From assembly GCA_026008535.1 (NCBI GenBank), contig BRKX01000007.1, positions 60,067,001-60,131,000 of the forward strand: a stretch of 64,000 bases of DNA, in the 5' to 3' direction. Positions 53,138-64,000 of this stretch are shown in pieces. The notes beneath the pieces were generated by a model. The model ran no database searches, was not told the origin of the DNA, and saw only the letters and a program-made list of their open reading frames with translations. The position numbers and the translations under genes were made by a program. Position 1 is the first letter of the stretch. Each line of letters opens with the position of its first letter. This DNA is from Perilla frutescens. Its lineage: Eukaryota > Streptophyta > Magnoliopsida > Lamiales > Lamiaceae.

Positions 53138-55588
53138 TATAACAGCCCGGTCCCGAGATAGGGATTAATGAATGGGGACAGGGTGTTATTAAGGAATTTA
53201 TAAAGTCGGAAGATTATCGAAGATGGTTTACGAATAAAGATATACTTTGAAAGATAGACGACGATACTTGAGATTACTCGATTAAGAAGGAAACATGCTT
53301 TCACGGAATAAAACGGTTAACTAATCAGATACCAACAAGTATAAGCCCTTTTATAGGCGAAAGGAAAACATACTCGGAAAGTGAAAATAAACTTAATATG
53401 CATCTTATATATATATAATCATGTTTGGGAATATTCTTAGAGTCTCGATAATCAGAATAGATCTTGAATTGAATTAGAAAGAGTATATCAGAGTACCAGA
53501 AACATCGTAGGATTTAAAATAAACTTAGATAATAGCAAAATAATCTTGGCAGCCAACCCACATCCACAGCCACCAACATCCTAAGCATCTCAACCTGAAA
53601 ACATTTGAAAAAGAGGGGGCATGAGCATTAATGCACTTAGTGGATTTTTAACAAAAACATTTTAATAACTTCAAGATATCCAATAATTAACTGACGGTAT
53701 ATGGAGAGCAAAACGCAAAAGCCCTCTCCATATCCGTAAAACCTTTTTCTTTTCTTTTGGGCCCATCCTGGCTCAAACCTGATGTCAACTGCACCCTTAG
53801 GCATGCTGTAGGATAGAAGAGGGGTTAGCTCAAATATACAAATGAGTTTCTGAGGGAATTAACCCAGCAGTGACTCCCTTTAAAAGTTCTGAGCTCAAAA
53901 CCTGCTTGAGTGAAATGCTAAGTTCCTTCCTTCCTTAATCTTACTAGCAAAACAAATTCTAGAGCACGTCTAGGGATTAATCCTTAAATATAGCATGATC
54001 TCGGCCTATAAAGGATTTAACACTTATCCTAACAAGGCAATCCTGAATCCTTAATTGTATGAGCTTTATCAAAGCATAAACATTCAATTACAAGGAGATG
54101 AACGGAAATAAATACGAATTGTAACTAAAGACAATTCTAAATATCTCATGCTAAGAATAAACAATATTTTAACATTCCTAGCATTTTTAAATATGCTCGA
54201 GAGCTCAATTAAAACATAATATCATCCTTTCCTTCATTCCTTGTATAGAGATCAATCAGGCAGAGCAAAAATACTTTATTGGATATCTCATTTGCCCTAT
54301 ATGCTTCTAGAGCTTATTAGCTCAAACTTTAGATGAGTATAGATTTACCTACCTCGATCATGGAGTAGAAGATGAGGTAATGAGTTGATGATCCTTCTTC
54401 GAATTCCCACGAGGCTTACTTCCTACAACAAAAGTTGAATTATCGACTTAGTGGCCTACTTCGAAGATTTCTAGCTATTAACATGAAATTAAATAATACC
54501 CAACTAAAATACACTTAGCTAGGACTTAAACATGGATAGCACGACTTTATGACTTTATAAGGTTCCGAGAAGGATTTATTTTATTTAAAGAACATATCGT
54601 CTTGATTTCTCAATTTTTAGATGGAAAATAACTTGATTAGATTACTCGAAATAAATCAGAAATAACTTGATTGCTTCTCTAAAATTTAAACTTGAAAATA
54701 ACTTGGAAATAACACGACTTGAAAAGCTTGAAAAGCTCAGAAAGAGGGTACGAAAAATAGCCGGAAAATCGGTGGAAAACAACACGGGGAAGGGGGGACG
54801 CCGCGGCGTACATAGACGCCGGCGGGTAGCCCCCCGCTGCGGTGCAGGGGTGCGCCGGCGAGCTCCCCCCCGCCGCAGCGCCCCTAGCACCGGCGGGCTC
54901 CATGAGGGCTGAGGGGGGTGGGGTGCGGCGGCGCACACCCCCCCCCCGCGGGACTTCTTCTTTCTCTCCCTTCCGCCCAGTTTCTGGGCCACTCTTCAAC
55001 TGGGTTCTTTGTATTCGTTGATTCCTTTCGATGAACACGAAGAACCCTCTATAATAAAATTCTAAAAACATGCTTCGATATATTTAAATTAACATGAAAC
55101 GGCATGCTCTTATCTTAAAAAGAAATTGGCATTACAACGACATAAACACGATAATCCTCCATAATATTTAGAATAACGACAAAATCTTTAAATATAGCTT
55201 TGAACAGAATTTAAATGGAATAAACGAGGTTAATCTCAAGAATAATAAAGACAGGAATAAAGCGAGAAATATAACATAAACGTTATTAACTGGGAACTTC
55301 AATAAGACTCAAAATACAACTTAGACGGAAGGTAAATGAGCAATAATGAAGAACGTGAAGAACGTAAAGAAAGAAAAGTAAATGAGGAATTTAAAAGACG
55401 GAAATAGACATGGAGTCGAGACCAATGAACAAGAATGGACGGGGTTAGGTGCGTCGAAGGAATGTGGCTAGCTCGGCGTCTCATCGAGTCACAACGGCGG
55501 CATAGCCGCCTGCTATGACTCAACGGCGCCCCTAGCACATTCCGTCACCGCATCCCTTCCATGCCACTCCGCTCGTTGTCTTGCAGAA
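53138..55588 (-). repeat. 5' LTR of the Tekay-like element, inner part
   Basis: Aligns with 42845-45265 (about 2.4 kb) with scattered substitutions and indels. It is interrupted after TTGCAGAA by the copia element; the outer 0.8 kb should follow that element. GC-rich island at 54786-54965. Confidence 0.9.
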
Positions 55589-57035
55589 TGTTAGTTTTGT
55601 ATACTGGAAGACTCGTCTTTGTATACTTTTCTGATGATATGGTGATATGAAATGAAAGTTATTGCAGTCACTGTTTGCATTTAGATTATGTTCTATAATT
55701 GTTTTATGCAATGTTCCATATACTTACATTGTAGATGATATGGTGTGGGGAGTCACACGGTAAGATCATATCATTAGAACCTTGTAATATATTAAAGAGC
55801 TCATGGCTTAGATGGTCCTGAACACACCATCGGTACACTGTAGAATAATCTGATAAGTTAGTTTATCTTGAATAACTAATTATTCTAGTACACTAGTTAG
55901 TGTATTGAGGAGGATCAGGATAGGATACTATTCTCTGTCTCTGACCCAGTTACTGAGAGAATAAAGATCCACAGAGTTTGGGTTCTGAACTCATGTGATA
56001 TTGGCAAGCATATGTGTGTGTTGTTTATTACTTTGATTTATCAATGGGTGAGATCTTTTCGTAGATCGAATTCGATATCTTGGGTAATAACAATGTATAC
56101 ATGATGTCTCGAGCAGTATGCATGAGCACTATGTCCTGGTGCGCCAGGTTGATGATGTTCTCTTGAGGAAGCACAAGTTCATGTTGAAACCCTGCAGGTG
56201 GAATTTATTCCGTACATGAATAAAGCTTGTGTGGTACTACTCAAGATTTTAGATTTTAATTAATTATAGCTGTGAGAGGCTTACATAATTAATTAATGAA
56301 TATTATATCTTAAACACGGGGAATGGCTGGACTAAAGGAGAAAGCATATTCGTAAATATGTATTAAATTGGTAGGTCAGTTTTACTTCTTTAGTGGAATA
56401 AAAGTAAAACTTAATTTATTTAATTATATCCTAGGTTTATTGGATATTGGATATTAAATAAATTAGTGGGCCAATTTAATATTCTTCTAGATCCCTGTTG
56501 TAGCCCAGTTGACTGAAAGTGGACTGTATATTGAACTTAAGATAGAGGCCCAGCCCAATAGGGTTGAAACATGAAATTTTCGCCCCTCCCTATATATAAG
56601 GGGAGGGGGGCACGAAAATTTGATGATAATATTCATAGGAAATCAGCCCCTCTTTATCTCTTAAAGTTATCCACAGATTTCACAACTCTATCTAGTAGAT
56701 TTCAGCCCACTCTGAATCTAGATACAGTCCGGGAATACAACAGAAGATCTTGGAGTAGAATCTGTGGTGCTTGATTTTTTGAGGTGTTAGGTGGTGCCAT
56801 ACAGTGTTCATTCAACAACAAGATTAGATCTTTAATCTTGTCCACAGACCATCTATCGATTTGTAAGTAGATTCATTTCTATGTCTTCCGCTTTATTAGA
56901 TTTGAATCTGCTTTGCATGCTTTTTGATTAAACTGTGATAAACATGCATGTTACATAAAATTATGATTTTCATGAACACGGATTAATGAACAACCAAATG
57001 GTCCTGCGGTGGTTTAATTCGAAAAAACCCCAACA
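55589..57035 (+). repeat. 5' LTR of the copia element (1,447 bp)
   Basis: TGTTAGTTTTGTATACTGG to AACCCCAACA. Pairs with the LTR from 62925, with perhaps 20-25 differences in the first kilobase by eye. TATA box at 56591-56599 (TATATATAA) set between CCCCTCCC and GGGGAGGG, an inverted repeat also present at 63920-63944. Confidence 0.93.
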
Positions 57036-57037
57036 AC

Positions 57038-57049
57038 TGGTATCAGAGC
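57038..57049 (+). promoter_or_regulatory. primer binding site of the copia element
   Basis: TGGTATCAGAGC, a perfect initiator-Met tRNA complement, two bases after the LTR. Confidence 0.95.
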
Positions 57050-59517
57050 GGGTTTTGGCACTGTTCTAGAATTAATCCATGCATGAATTCGAACCACATG
57101 TATAAATTTGTTGATAAATTTATGTTCTTTAAATTTTCAGATCTATTGTTCATGTGTTTCGATTTTATGGTATTCAAAACTTGGAATAATTTTTGATGTA
57201 TAATTCGAAAATTATAGTTTTGAATTGGCTTGAATTTTCGGCCACTATGAAATAGGATTTGGAATGATATTTGATGATCTTCAAATTTCCAGATTTTACG
57301 TCATATGTGGATCGAAAATTTGAGGATCAAATTTTCGAATTTGATGATTAAAAAATTCCCTAATTTTTTCTGTTGCAATTTTCGGTCACTAGTATTAAAT
57401 TTGGATGGATTTTTAATCAACATTAAAATTTCCAGATTTAATTCTAGTGTGGTTCGAAAATTTGAGAGATTAGAATTGGATTTGGTGATTTTTGATGTAT
57501 ATCAAAAGTTCCTTAATTCTAATCTAGATAGGTTTTGAAATTAGGATAATTAATTTGGAAGAGTTTGAAGTGGATCAAATTTCCAGATTATTACTCCTTG
57601 TAAATTTCGAAACTTATGTTTATTTTATTTGGAATAGTTTTTTATTAATGTCAAAATTTCCAAATATGTTACTTAATGTAATTTTCGATTTTGTTAAATT
57701 AATTTGGAGAAGATTTTGATGAAAATCAAATTTCCAGATTTATTTAATGATGGTTTTCGAAAATTATGGTTATTGGATTAAGATTTGATGTTATTTGATG
57801 TATATCTTAATTTACCTAATTTTAATCTAGATAGATTTGAAAATAGAATTTTAAATTTGGAAGAATTTGAAGTGGATCAAATTTCCAAATTTATTATTTG
57901 GTAATTTTCGAAATCTATGTAATTAAAATTGGATAAGGTGGTTTTTTGGATATATACAAATAATTATCAAAATCCAATTGTGATAAGAATTTAATATTGG
58001 ATAAGTTTTGGAAGATTTTGGATTGGAATCAAATCTCCAAACTTTATCCTTAAAGATTTAGATTCTTATGGATAATATTTGGATTAGATTTTTGATTTAT
58101 ATCAATATATCCAATTATTATTTAATTAGGGTGGATAGAAAATATTAAATAAATTTGGTGGATAATTATAAATAATTTCCAGATTTATTTTAAGGATATT
58201 TTCGAAAATACAAGATTAAAATTAGTGGATAATTATTTTAATTTCCAATTTTTATCTTGTGGATAATATCGAATTAATTAATTTAATTAATTGTAAAATT
58301 CGATTATTATTTAATATTCATGCATAGATATCATATGTTATTTTATGTAGATCATATAATACATGATTGTTGGTTTTTGTAGACTCTGTTTGTTTGCAGG
58401 TTTACCAACTATCATGGCTCCTTTATTTTATGTGATGTATGGTTATGTTGAATGGATGTTGGCCGTATGCCGGTTTGGCTACGTGATTTTAATCCATCAG
58501 AAAATCCATGGATTAGGTCTAGGTTTTATTTTACGTTGTTTTAATGTAATAGATATAAAGCTGTTAGGTCGAGTTTTTGAGTTGTAATTTTTATTCTAGC
58601 AATATTAGATTTTTCCTTTTGGAATGGATAGTCTGTATTGAATAAAGATCGGAGATCAACTCAAAGAAGGAAAGTGGTTCAGCACCAAAAAGAAAGGTTC
58701 ACCGGTTACGTCCCGAAACCCTAAATGGAGCTAGGTTTTTCGGCGAGGCGCGGTGAAGGGGGCGGTGGTTCCTATCCTGTTCCGGAGCTGACTTTTCAGT
58801 TTTATCTCATCAATCAACATGAGATATAAGTCATGATAGTTGGAATATTACTGTTGCTTATTATGTTGAAGCATGCAATGGATGTTTATCATTTTATGTG
58901 ATGTTTGCATGTTCGATAATGGGATAAAATGAAACCTCAAACATAAATAACTAAGTGAGAGAGATTCATACCAAAGTATGTAGAAATCTCATACGGTCTC
59001 CATTAAAATCTGGTTTAATTGAGAAGTGATGGGCATGCGCGTTGACATCGGTCTTCCTCCATATCAGATGTGTCATATCACAGATTTCTCTAGAAATTAA
59101 ATCTCCTAAAAGGATAGCTGTAGAACACTATTAGGACTAACTGACTCCTCCATCTGGAGCCGTTAAATTCGAGTAGTGATCTTGGTGCGAAGATAATGGT
59201 GTGCACACTTAGATGTAATTTATTGATAAACGTCCACACGATCGTGGCTTATCAGTTAGACGATTACATGATCGTGTTAATTATCCGGCTATTAATTTGC
59301 TTGTTGTAAGGAAACTCAACTGGAGGTAAATTAAAGGTTTAACCTATTTAAAGATGTTTTTTATAAACGTCCACACTATCGTGGCTTATGAAAGACATTT
59401 TTAAAGTGTCGGTGGAAAAGTATATTATTTTTATGAGGCTTTTGATTATATACTGTTTATCCTAAACGTGTTATGTGATTGTACTACATGTTTAATTTCA
59501 GTTATTTCATATCATCA
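57050..59517 (+). other. long copia leader with degenerate repeats
   Basis: No gene. From 57120 to 58330 the text cycles through AAATTTCCAGATTT and TTTTCGAAAAT phrases, with at least nine eroded copies 60-150 bp apart (for example 57289, 57437, 57578, 57730, 57893, 58177). A more GC-rich block lies at 58640-58800, and a paired 27-nt motif at 59226 and 59363. A short ORF at 58363-58587 has no recognisable domain. Confidence 0.75.
59226..59389 (+). repeat. paired 27-nt motif upstream of gag
   Basis: The motif with core ACGTCCACACGATCGTGG is at 59226-59252 and, with one base changed (ACTATCG), at 59363-59389. The surrounding sequence differs. The copia derivative keeps the second version at 15285-15311. 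Confidence 0.9.
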
Positions 59518-59880
59518 ATGGGACTCTCCAATCTGTCCTCAATCCTCAAAGAAAACAAACTTGTCGGTGAAAACTACAATGAATGGATTCGTAACCTTAA
59601 CCTAGTTCTAGTTGCTGAGGGACACAAGTTTGTACTTGAAGAGGTATGTCCTGACAAGCCAGATCAGGGTTCTGACGAAGCCCAAAGGGCTGTGTATGAT
59701 AAGTGGGTCAAGTCTGATGAGATAGCGCGCTGCTACATTCTGGCTTCCATGTCGAATGTGTTGCAACATTAGCATCAGACTATGAAGACTGCTTATGATG
59801 TCATGCTCAACCTGAAGGAGCTCTTCGGTTATCAGAACCGCTCGGCTCGCCACTTAGCAATGAAGAAGAGAGGTACATCT
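59518..59880 (+). pseudogene. gag of the copia element, mostly deleted
   Basis: Start at 59518 (MGLSNLSSILKENKLVGEN) rather than the in-frame ATG at 59479, because the derivative at 15436 starts the same way. Only about 120 codons of the N-terminal capsid region remain (RNLNLVLVAEGHKFVLEEV, CYILASMSNVLQ). The text jumps from the SARHLAMK helix straight to LVVETC ahead of the protease, so the zinc knuckle and capsid C-terminus are gone. A TAG at 59770-59772 interrupts it. Confidence 0.85.
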
Positions 59881-61287
59881 CACACTCTGGTTGTGGAAAC
59901 ATGTTTAGCAACTTTTTCTACCCAGTCGTGGGTAGTAGATACTGGAGCTACTGATCATGTTTGCATGTCTTTACAAGGGTTCCTGATAAAAAGACAGTTG
60001 AGTGAGAACGAGATCACCGTCTACATGGGCAATACTACGAGAGTGGTGGCTGTTGCAGTGGGAGACGTTGTTTTACCTTTCAGTAGTGATAGAACTTTGG
60101 TTTTGAAAGATTGTCTTTATGTGCCTAGTTTTAGGCGAAACTTGATTTCAGTTTCTAAATTGATTATGGATGGATATTCTGTTTCTTTTGATAACAAAGT
60201 AGTTATCTTTAGTGGTAAACATTTTATCTGTTCTGGCACATTGGATGGACACTTATACTTTCTTAAACCAACTAAAAACACTATGCATAGACAACTGTTG
60301 AATACACCGATCATAAACCCTAACAAGAGAAAAGAACCTTCTGGATTGAATCAAACCTATCTTTGGCATATAAGGCTAGGTTATATTAACCTTAAGAGGA
60401 TACAAAGGCTTGTAAATGATGGACCATTGTCTTCTTTGGTACTAGAATCATTTCCTTTGTGTGAATCTTGTTTGGAAGGTAAAATGACCAAGCGTCCTTT
60501 CCAGTCAAAAGGAAATAGATCCGAAGGGCTATTAGATTTGATTAACTCTGACCTATGCGGCCCTATGTCAGTTCAAGCTCGAGGAGGGTTCGAGTATTTC
60601 ATCACTCTCATTGATGATTACTCTAGATACGGTTATATCTACATGTTACGTCGCAAGTCTGAATGCTTTGAGAAATTCAAAGAGTTTAAGGCGGAAGCGG
60701 AGAAACGAACAGGCAGAAGTATCAAGTCACTACGTTCTGATCATGGTGGCGAGTACCTCTCAAGTGAATTTAGGGATTACATGGCAGAGAGTGGGATTAC
60801 ATCCCAGTTGACTGCGCCTGGAACGCCACAGCAGAATGGCGTGGCGAAAAGAAGGAATCGTACATTATTAGAGATGGTTAGATCAATGATGAGTTATTCT
60901 GAGTTGCCTATTTCGTTCTGGGGATATGCCCTGGAAACAGCAGCCTATATTCTTAACTTGGTTCCATCGAAATCAGTTCCTGCTACACCTACAGAACTAT
61001 GGACTGGACGAAAGCCCAGTTTGAACCATATTCGGATTTGGGGTAGCCCAGCACACGTGTTGGACAAGAAAGCTAATAAGCTGGCTCCTCGTACTGATGT
61101 AAGGCTGTTCGTTGGATATCCTAGAGCAACGAAAGGTGGTTTTTTTTATAGTCCTAAGGATCAGAAGATCATTGTTAGCACCAATGCTCGATTCTTAGAG
61201 GAAGACTATGTCATAAACCACAAACCAAGGAGTCACATCATCCTTGAGGAGTTAAGGGGAGGATCGAATCCTACACCAGTCGTATAA
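59881..61287 (+). pseudogene. protease and integrase part of copia pol
   Basis: Protease active site SWVVDTGATDHVC near 59925-59965 is intact. The pre-integrase zinc finger has LWHIRLGYINLKRI, where the second His of the HHCC finger appears as Tyr, then CESCLEGKMTKRP. Integrase: SDLCGPMSVQ (first Asp), LRSDHGGEYLS (second Asp), then NGVAKRRNRTLLEM, where related elements have Glu directly before RRNRT. The Lys removes the third catalytic residue. C-terminal text: ELWTGRKPSLNHIRIWGSPA. Open from 59782 to the TAA at 61285-61287. Confidence 0.9.
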
Positions 61288-62847
61288 GAAGATGAACCCC
61301 CAAACACTGCACAACGTGTCATAGAAGTACAGGAACTGCCTCGTCGTAGTGGGAGGGTTGTGTGCCAACCTGATAGATTCATTGGTCTGGGAGAGGCTTC
61401 AGATTTCCCAGAGGGTCTCAATGAATTGGATCCCAGGACCTATGACGAGGCAATTCGAGATAAAGATGCAGATTCTTGGAAAACTGCAATGGAGTCTGAG
61501 ATTGGATCTATGGATCACAATCAAGTCTGGGAACTTGTAGAACCACTAGATGGGGTAAAACCCATTGGCTGTAAGTGGGTCTACAAGCGCAAGAGAGGAT
61601 CTGATGGGAAGGTTGAAACCTTCAAAGCTAGATTGGTGGCAAAAGGGTATACTCAGAAAGAAGGGATCGATTATGAGGAAACCTTTTCGCCGGTAGCCAT
61701 GCTTAAGTCAATCCGGATTCTCTTGTCTATTGCCGCTCATTTGGATTATGAGATCTGGCAAATGGATGTCAAGACGGCTTTCCTAAACGGAAGTCTTGAG
61801 GAAAACATTCACATGAAACAACCAGAGGGATTCATTGCTAAGGGCCAAGAGCACTTGGTGTGTAAGCTTAAGAGATCTATTTATGGACTTAAGCAGGTAT
61901 CGAGGTCTTCGAACATCCGATTTGACGAGGTTATCCAGTCATATGAATTCGTGCAAAGTCCGGATGAGAGCTGTGTGTACAAGAAATGTGACGGAAACGT
62001 GGTGGCATTCCTCGTACTTTATGTTGATGACATCTTGCTTATTGGAAATAGTAAGAAGGCGTTGTCAAACATTAGGGTGTGGCTATCCGAGTAGTTCGAT
62101 ATGAAGGATCTGGGTGAAGCCGGACATGTCCTTGGCATCAAGATCATTCGAGATCGCCAGAAAAGGATGTTATGTCTGTCCTAGGAAACTTATATCGATA
62201 CAGTGCTAGCTAGATTTAGCATGCAAGATTCCAAGAAAGGTTTTATACCTTACAGGCATGGAATTCATCTATCCAAGGAAATGTGTCCCCAAACACAGTC
62301 TGAGATAGAGGAAATGAAGAAAGTACCATATGCTTCGGCTGTGGGAAGTTTGATGTATGCTATGCTATGCACTAGGCCTGATATATGCTATGCCGTTGGC
62401 ATGGTAAGCAGATATCAGTCTAACCCTGGATAAGGTCACTGGACTGCGGTCAAAAACATTCTCAAGTACCTTAAACGGACTCGAGACTACATGTTGGTTT
62501 TCCGCTTTGATAGCTTAGTACCTTTGGGTTACACGGACTCAGATTTTCAATCCGACAAAGATCAGAGTAAGTCTATCTCGGGCTATGTGTTTACACTAGG
62601 AGGTGGAGCCATCGCATGGAGGAGCATTAAGCAGAAATGCATTGCGGATTCCACCATGGAAGCTGAGTATGTAGCTGCCTCTGAGGCTGCAAAAGAGGCT
62701 ATCTGGATCTGCGGGTTCCTAGTGGGCTTGGGCGTGGTTTCTGAGGACAACCTGGCTGATCCATTCACGAAGAGCCTGGCAGCTAAGACCTTTGATGGTC
62801 ACGTGGAGAAAATGGGAGTGAGATGCAGACCCGGTAGCGCAGTTTGA
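61288..62847 (+). pseudogene. reverse transcriptase and RNase H part of copia pol
   Basis: Same frame as the integrase part. RT: WELVEPLDGVKPIGCKWVYK, GYTQKEGIDYEETFSPVA, QMDVKTAFLNGSLEE, SIYGLKQ, then catalytic LYVDDILLIGN near 62020-62050. Stops at 62092-62094 (TAG), 62182-62184 (TAG) and 62431-62433 (TAA). RNase H: GYTDSDFQSDKDQSKSISG and DSTMEAEYVAASEAAKEAIW, then a jump from GLGVV to DNLADPFTKSLAAK, removing about 60 residues including the C-terminal acidic site. Natural end TGA at 62845-62847. Confidence 0.9.
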
Positions 62848-62924
62848 GTTGATAGTTTTAGATTGGAGAGTTTGCCAGTTAGTTATTATGCTTGAAAGTC
62901 ATGCTTCAAGTATAAGTGGGAGAT
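62848..62924 (+). other. 3' untranslated segment and polypurine tract of the copia element
   Basis: AAGTGGGAGAT lies at 62914-62924, immediately before the 3' LTR; the same tract precedes the derivative's LTR at 16219. Confidence 0.85.
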
Positions 62925-64000
62925 TGTTAGTTTTGTATACTGGAAGACTCATCTTTGTATACTTTTCTGATGATATGATGATATGAAATGAAAGTTATTG
63001 CAGTAACTGTTTGCATTTAGATTATGTTCTATAATTGTTTTATGCAATGTTCCATATACTTACATTGTAGATGATATGGTGTGGGGAGTCACATGGTAAG
63101 ATCATATCATTAGAACCTTGTAATGTATTAAAGAGCTCACGGCTTAGATGGTCCTGAACACACCATCGGTACATCGTAGAATAATCTGATAAGTTAGTTT
63201 ATCTTGACTAACTGATTATTTTAGTACACTAGTTAATGTATTGAGGAGGATCACGATAGTATACTATTCTCTGTCTCTGACCCAGTTACTGAGAGAATAA
63301 AGATCCACAGAGTTCGGGTTCTGAACTCATGTGATATTGGCGAGCATATGTGTGTGTTGTTTATTACTTTGATTTATCAATGGGTGAGATCTTTTCGTAG
63401 ATCGAATTCGATATCTTGGGTAATAACAATGTATATATGATGTCTCGAGCAGTATGCATGAGCACTGTGTCCTGGTGCGCCAGGTTGATGATGTTCTCTT
63501 GAGGAAGCACAAGTTCATGTTGAAACCCTGCAGGTGGAATTTATTCCGTACATGAATAAAGCTTGTGTGGTACTACTCAAGGTTTTAGATGTTAATTAAT
63601 TATAGCTGTCAGAGGCTTACATAATTAATTAATGAACATTATATCTTAAACACAGGGAATGGCTGGACTAAAGGAGAAAACATATTCGTAAATATGTATT
63701 AAATTGGTAGGTCAGTTTTACTTCTTTAGTGGAATAAAAGTAAAACTTAATTTATTTAATTATATCCTAGGTTTATTGGATATTGGATATTAAATAAATT
63801 AGTGGGCCAATTTAATATTCTTCTAGATCCCTGTTGTAGCCCAATTGACTGAAAGTGGACTGTATATTAAACTTGAGATAGAGGCCCAGCCCAATAGGGT
63901 TGAAACATGAAATTTTCGCCCCTCCCTATATATAAGGGGAGGGGGGCACGAAAATTTGATGATAATATTCATAGGAAATCAGCCCCTCTTTGTCTCTTAA
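62925..64000 (+). repeat. 3' LTR of the copia element, first 1,076 bp
   Basis: Matches 55589 onward and runs off the window. The missing part should be about 370 bp, followed by a 5-bp target duplication (expected CAGAA, from the left flank 55584-55588). Confidence 0.93.

Larger units (their letters stand above)
42845..55588 (-). mobile_element. Tekay/Del-like Ty3/gypsy chromovirus, minus strand
   Basis: The 3' LTR is at 42845-46096 and the 5' LTR starts at 53138. That LTR is split at 55589 by a copia element, so its outer part lies past the window. The interior reads, on the minus strand: primer site, a 1.7-kb leader with an ORF remnant, gag, protease, RT, RNase H, integrase with chromodomain, and a polypurine tract. 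Domain order and chromodomain identify a chromovirus of the Tekay type. gag has an internal deletion and a TIR element inserted; pol has several stops and one frameshift. Integrase itself is open for 371 codons. Confidence 0.9.
55589..64000 (+). mobile_element. TAR/Angela-like Ty1/copia element, 3' end outside the window
   Basis: 5' LTR 55589-57035, primer site, 2.4-kb leader, gag-pol in one frame from 59518 to 62847, polypurine tract and 3' LTR from 62925 running off the window. The Gag opening (NLSSILKENKLVGENYNEW) fits the TAR/Angela group as I remember it. It is dead: most of gag is deleted, the integrase Glu is replaced by Lys, part of RNase H is missing and five in-frame stops are present. 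It split the LTR of the Tekay-like element and is therefore younger than it. Confidence 0.9.

Noticed and set aside
54642..55071. 116- and 130-codon minus-strand frames
   Set aside because: The same GC-rich island in the other LTR; reading frames and lengths differ between LTRs.

Overview
This window looks like nuclear DNA of a flowering plant, probably a eudicot. It is AT-rich and contains plant-type LTR retrotransposons: Sirevirus-like, TAR/Angela-like and other Ty1/copia elements, and CRM-like and Tekay/Del-like Ty3/gypsy chromoviruses. Primer sites match initiator-Met tRNA, and there is one two-exon plant cytochrome P450. No rRNA, tRNA, CRISPR array or prokaryotic gene was recognised. Lineage names rest on motifs I can read, not on a search.

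Layout. 1-2640: AT-rich non-coding DNA with a possible old LTR. 2641-15160: a minus-strand Sirevirus-like fragment (gag and 5' LTR) whose LTR is split by a complete CRM-like element (4101-14693, target duplication CATCT). That element's reverse transcriptase is in turn split by a 2.7-kb solo LTR (8903-11592). 15168-17675: a copia deletion derivative keeping its 3' LTR. 17676-32392: the 3' half of a plus-strand Sirevirus-like element, interrupted in its RNase H region by a full-length minus-strand Sirevirus-like element (18333-28211, target duplication CACTA). Both carry the extra 3' ORF typical of that group. 32393-39315: the only gene island. It has a P450 gene on the minus strand (35222-32986), a MITE-like element, a SINE-like retroposon with a target duplication and poly(A), and a LINE-type RNase H fossil. 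39316-64000: a second nest. A decayed chromovirus (39316-42844, same LTR family as the solo LTR) was hit by a large minus-strand Tekay-like chromovirus (42845 onward). The gag of the latter contains a 1.16-kb terminal-inverted-repeat element, and its 5' LTR is split at 55589 by a copia element that runs past the window end.

How it works together. The transposon genes are decayed: stop codons, frameshifts, deletions or lost catalytic residues are visible in every element with coding capacity. The nesting gives a relative insertion order. The P450 (493 codons, canonical heme-binding motif, one intron, TATA box) is the only gene that looks functional. It most resembles the CYP80/CYP76 part of the CYP71 clan, whose members oxidise specialised metabolites at the ER membrane. 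I found no clearly new biological system. The most unusual signals are an array of short hairpins with compensatory changes inside one LTR family, a TIR element with dense GATATATC-type subterminal repeats, a degenerate repeat array and a paired 27-nt repeat in a copia leader, and an apparent unknown ORF remnant upstream of gag in the Tekay-like element.
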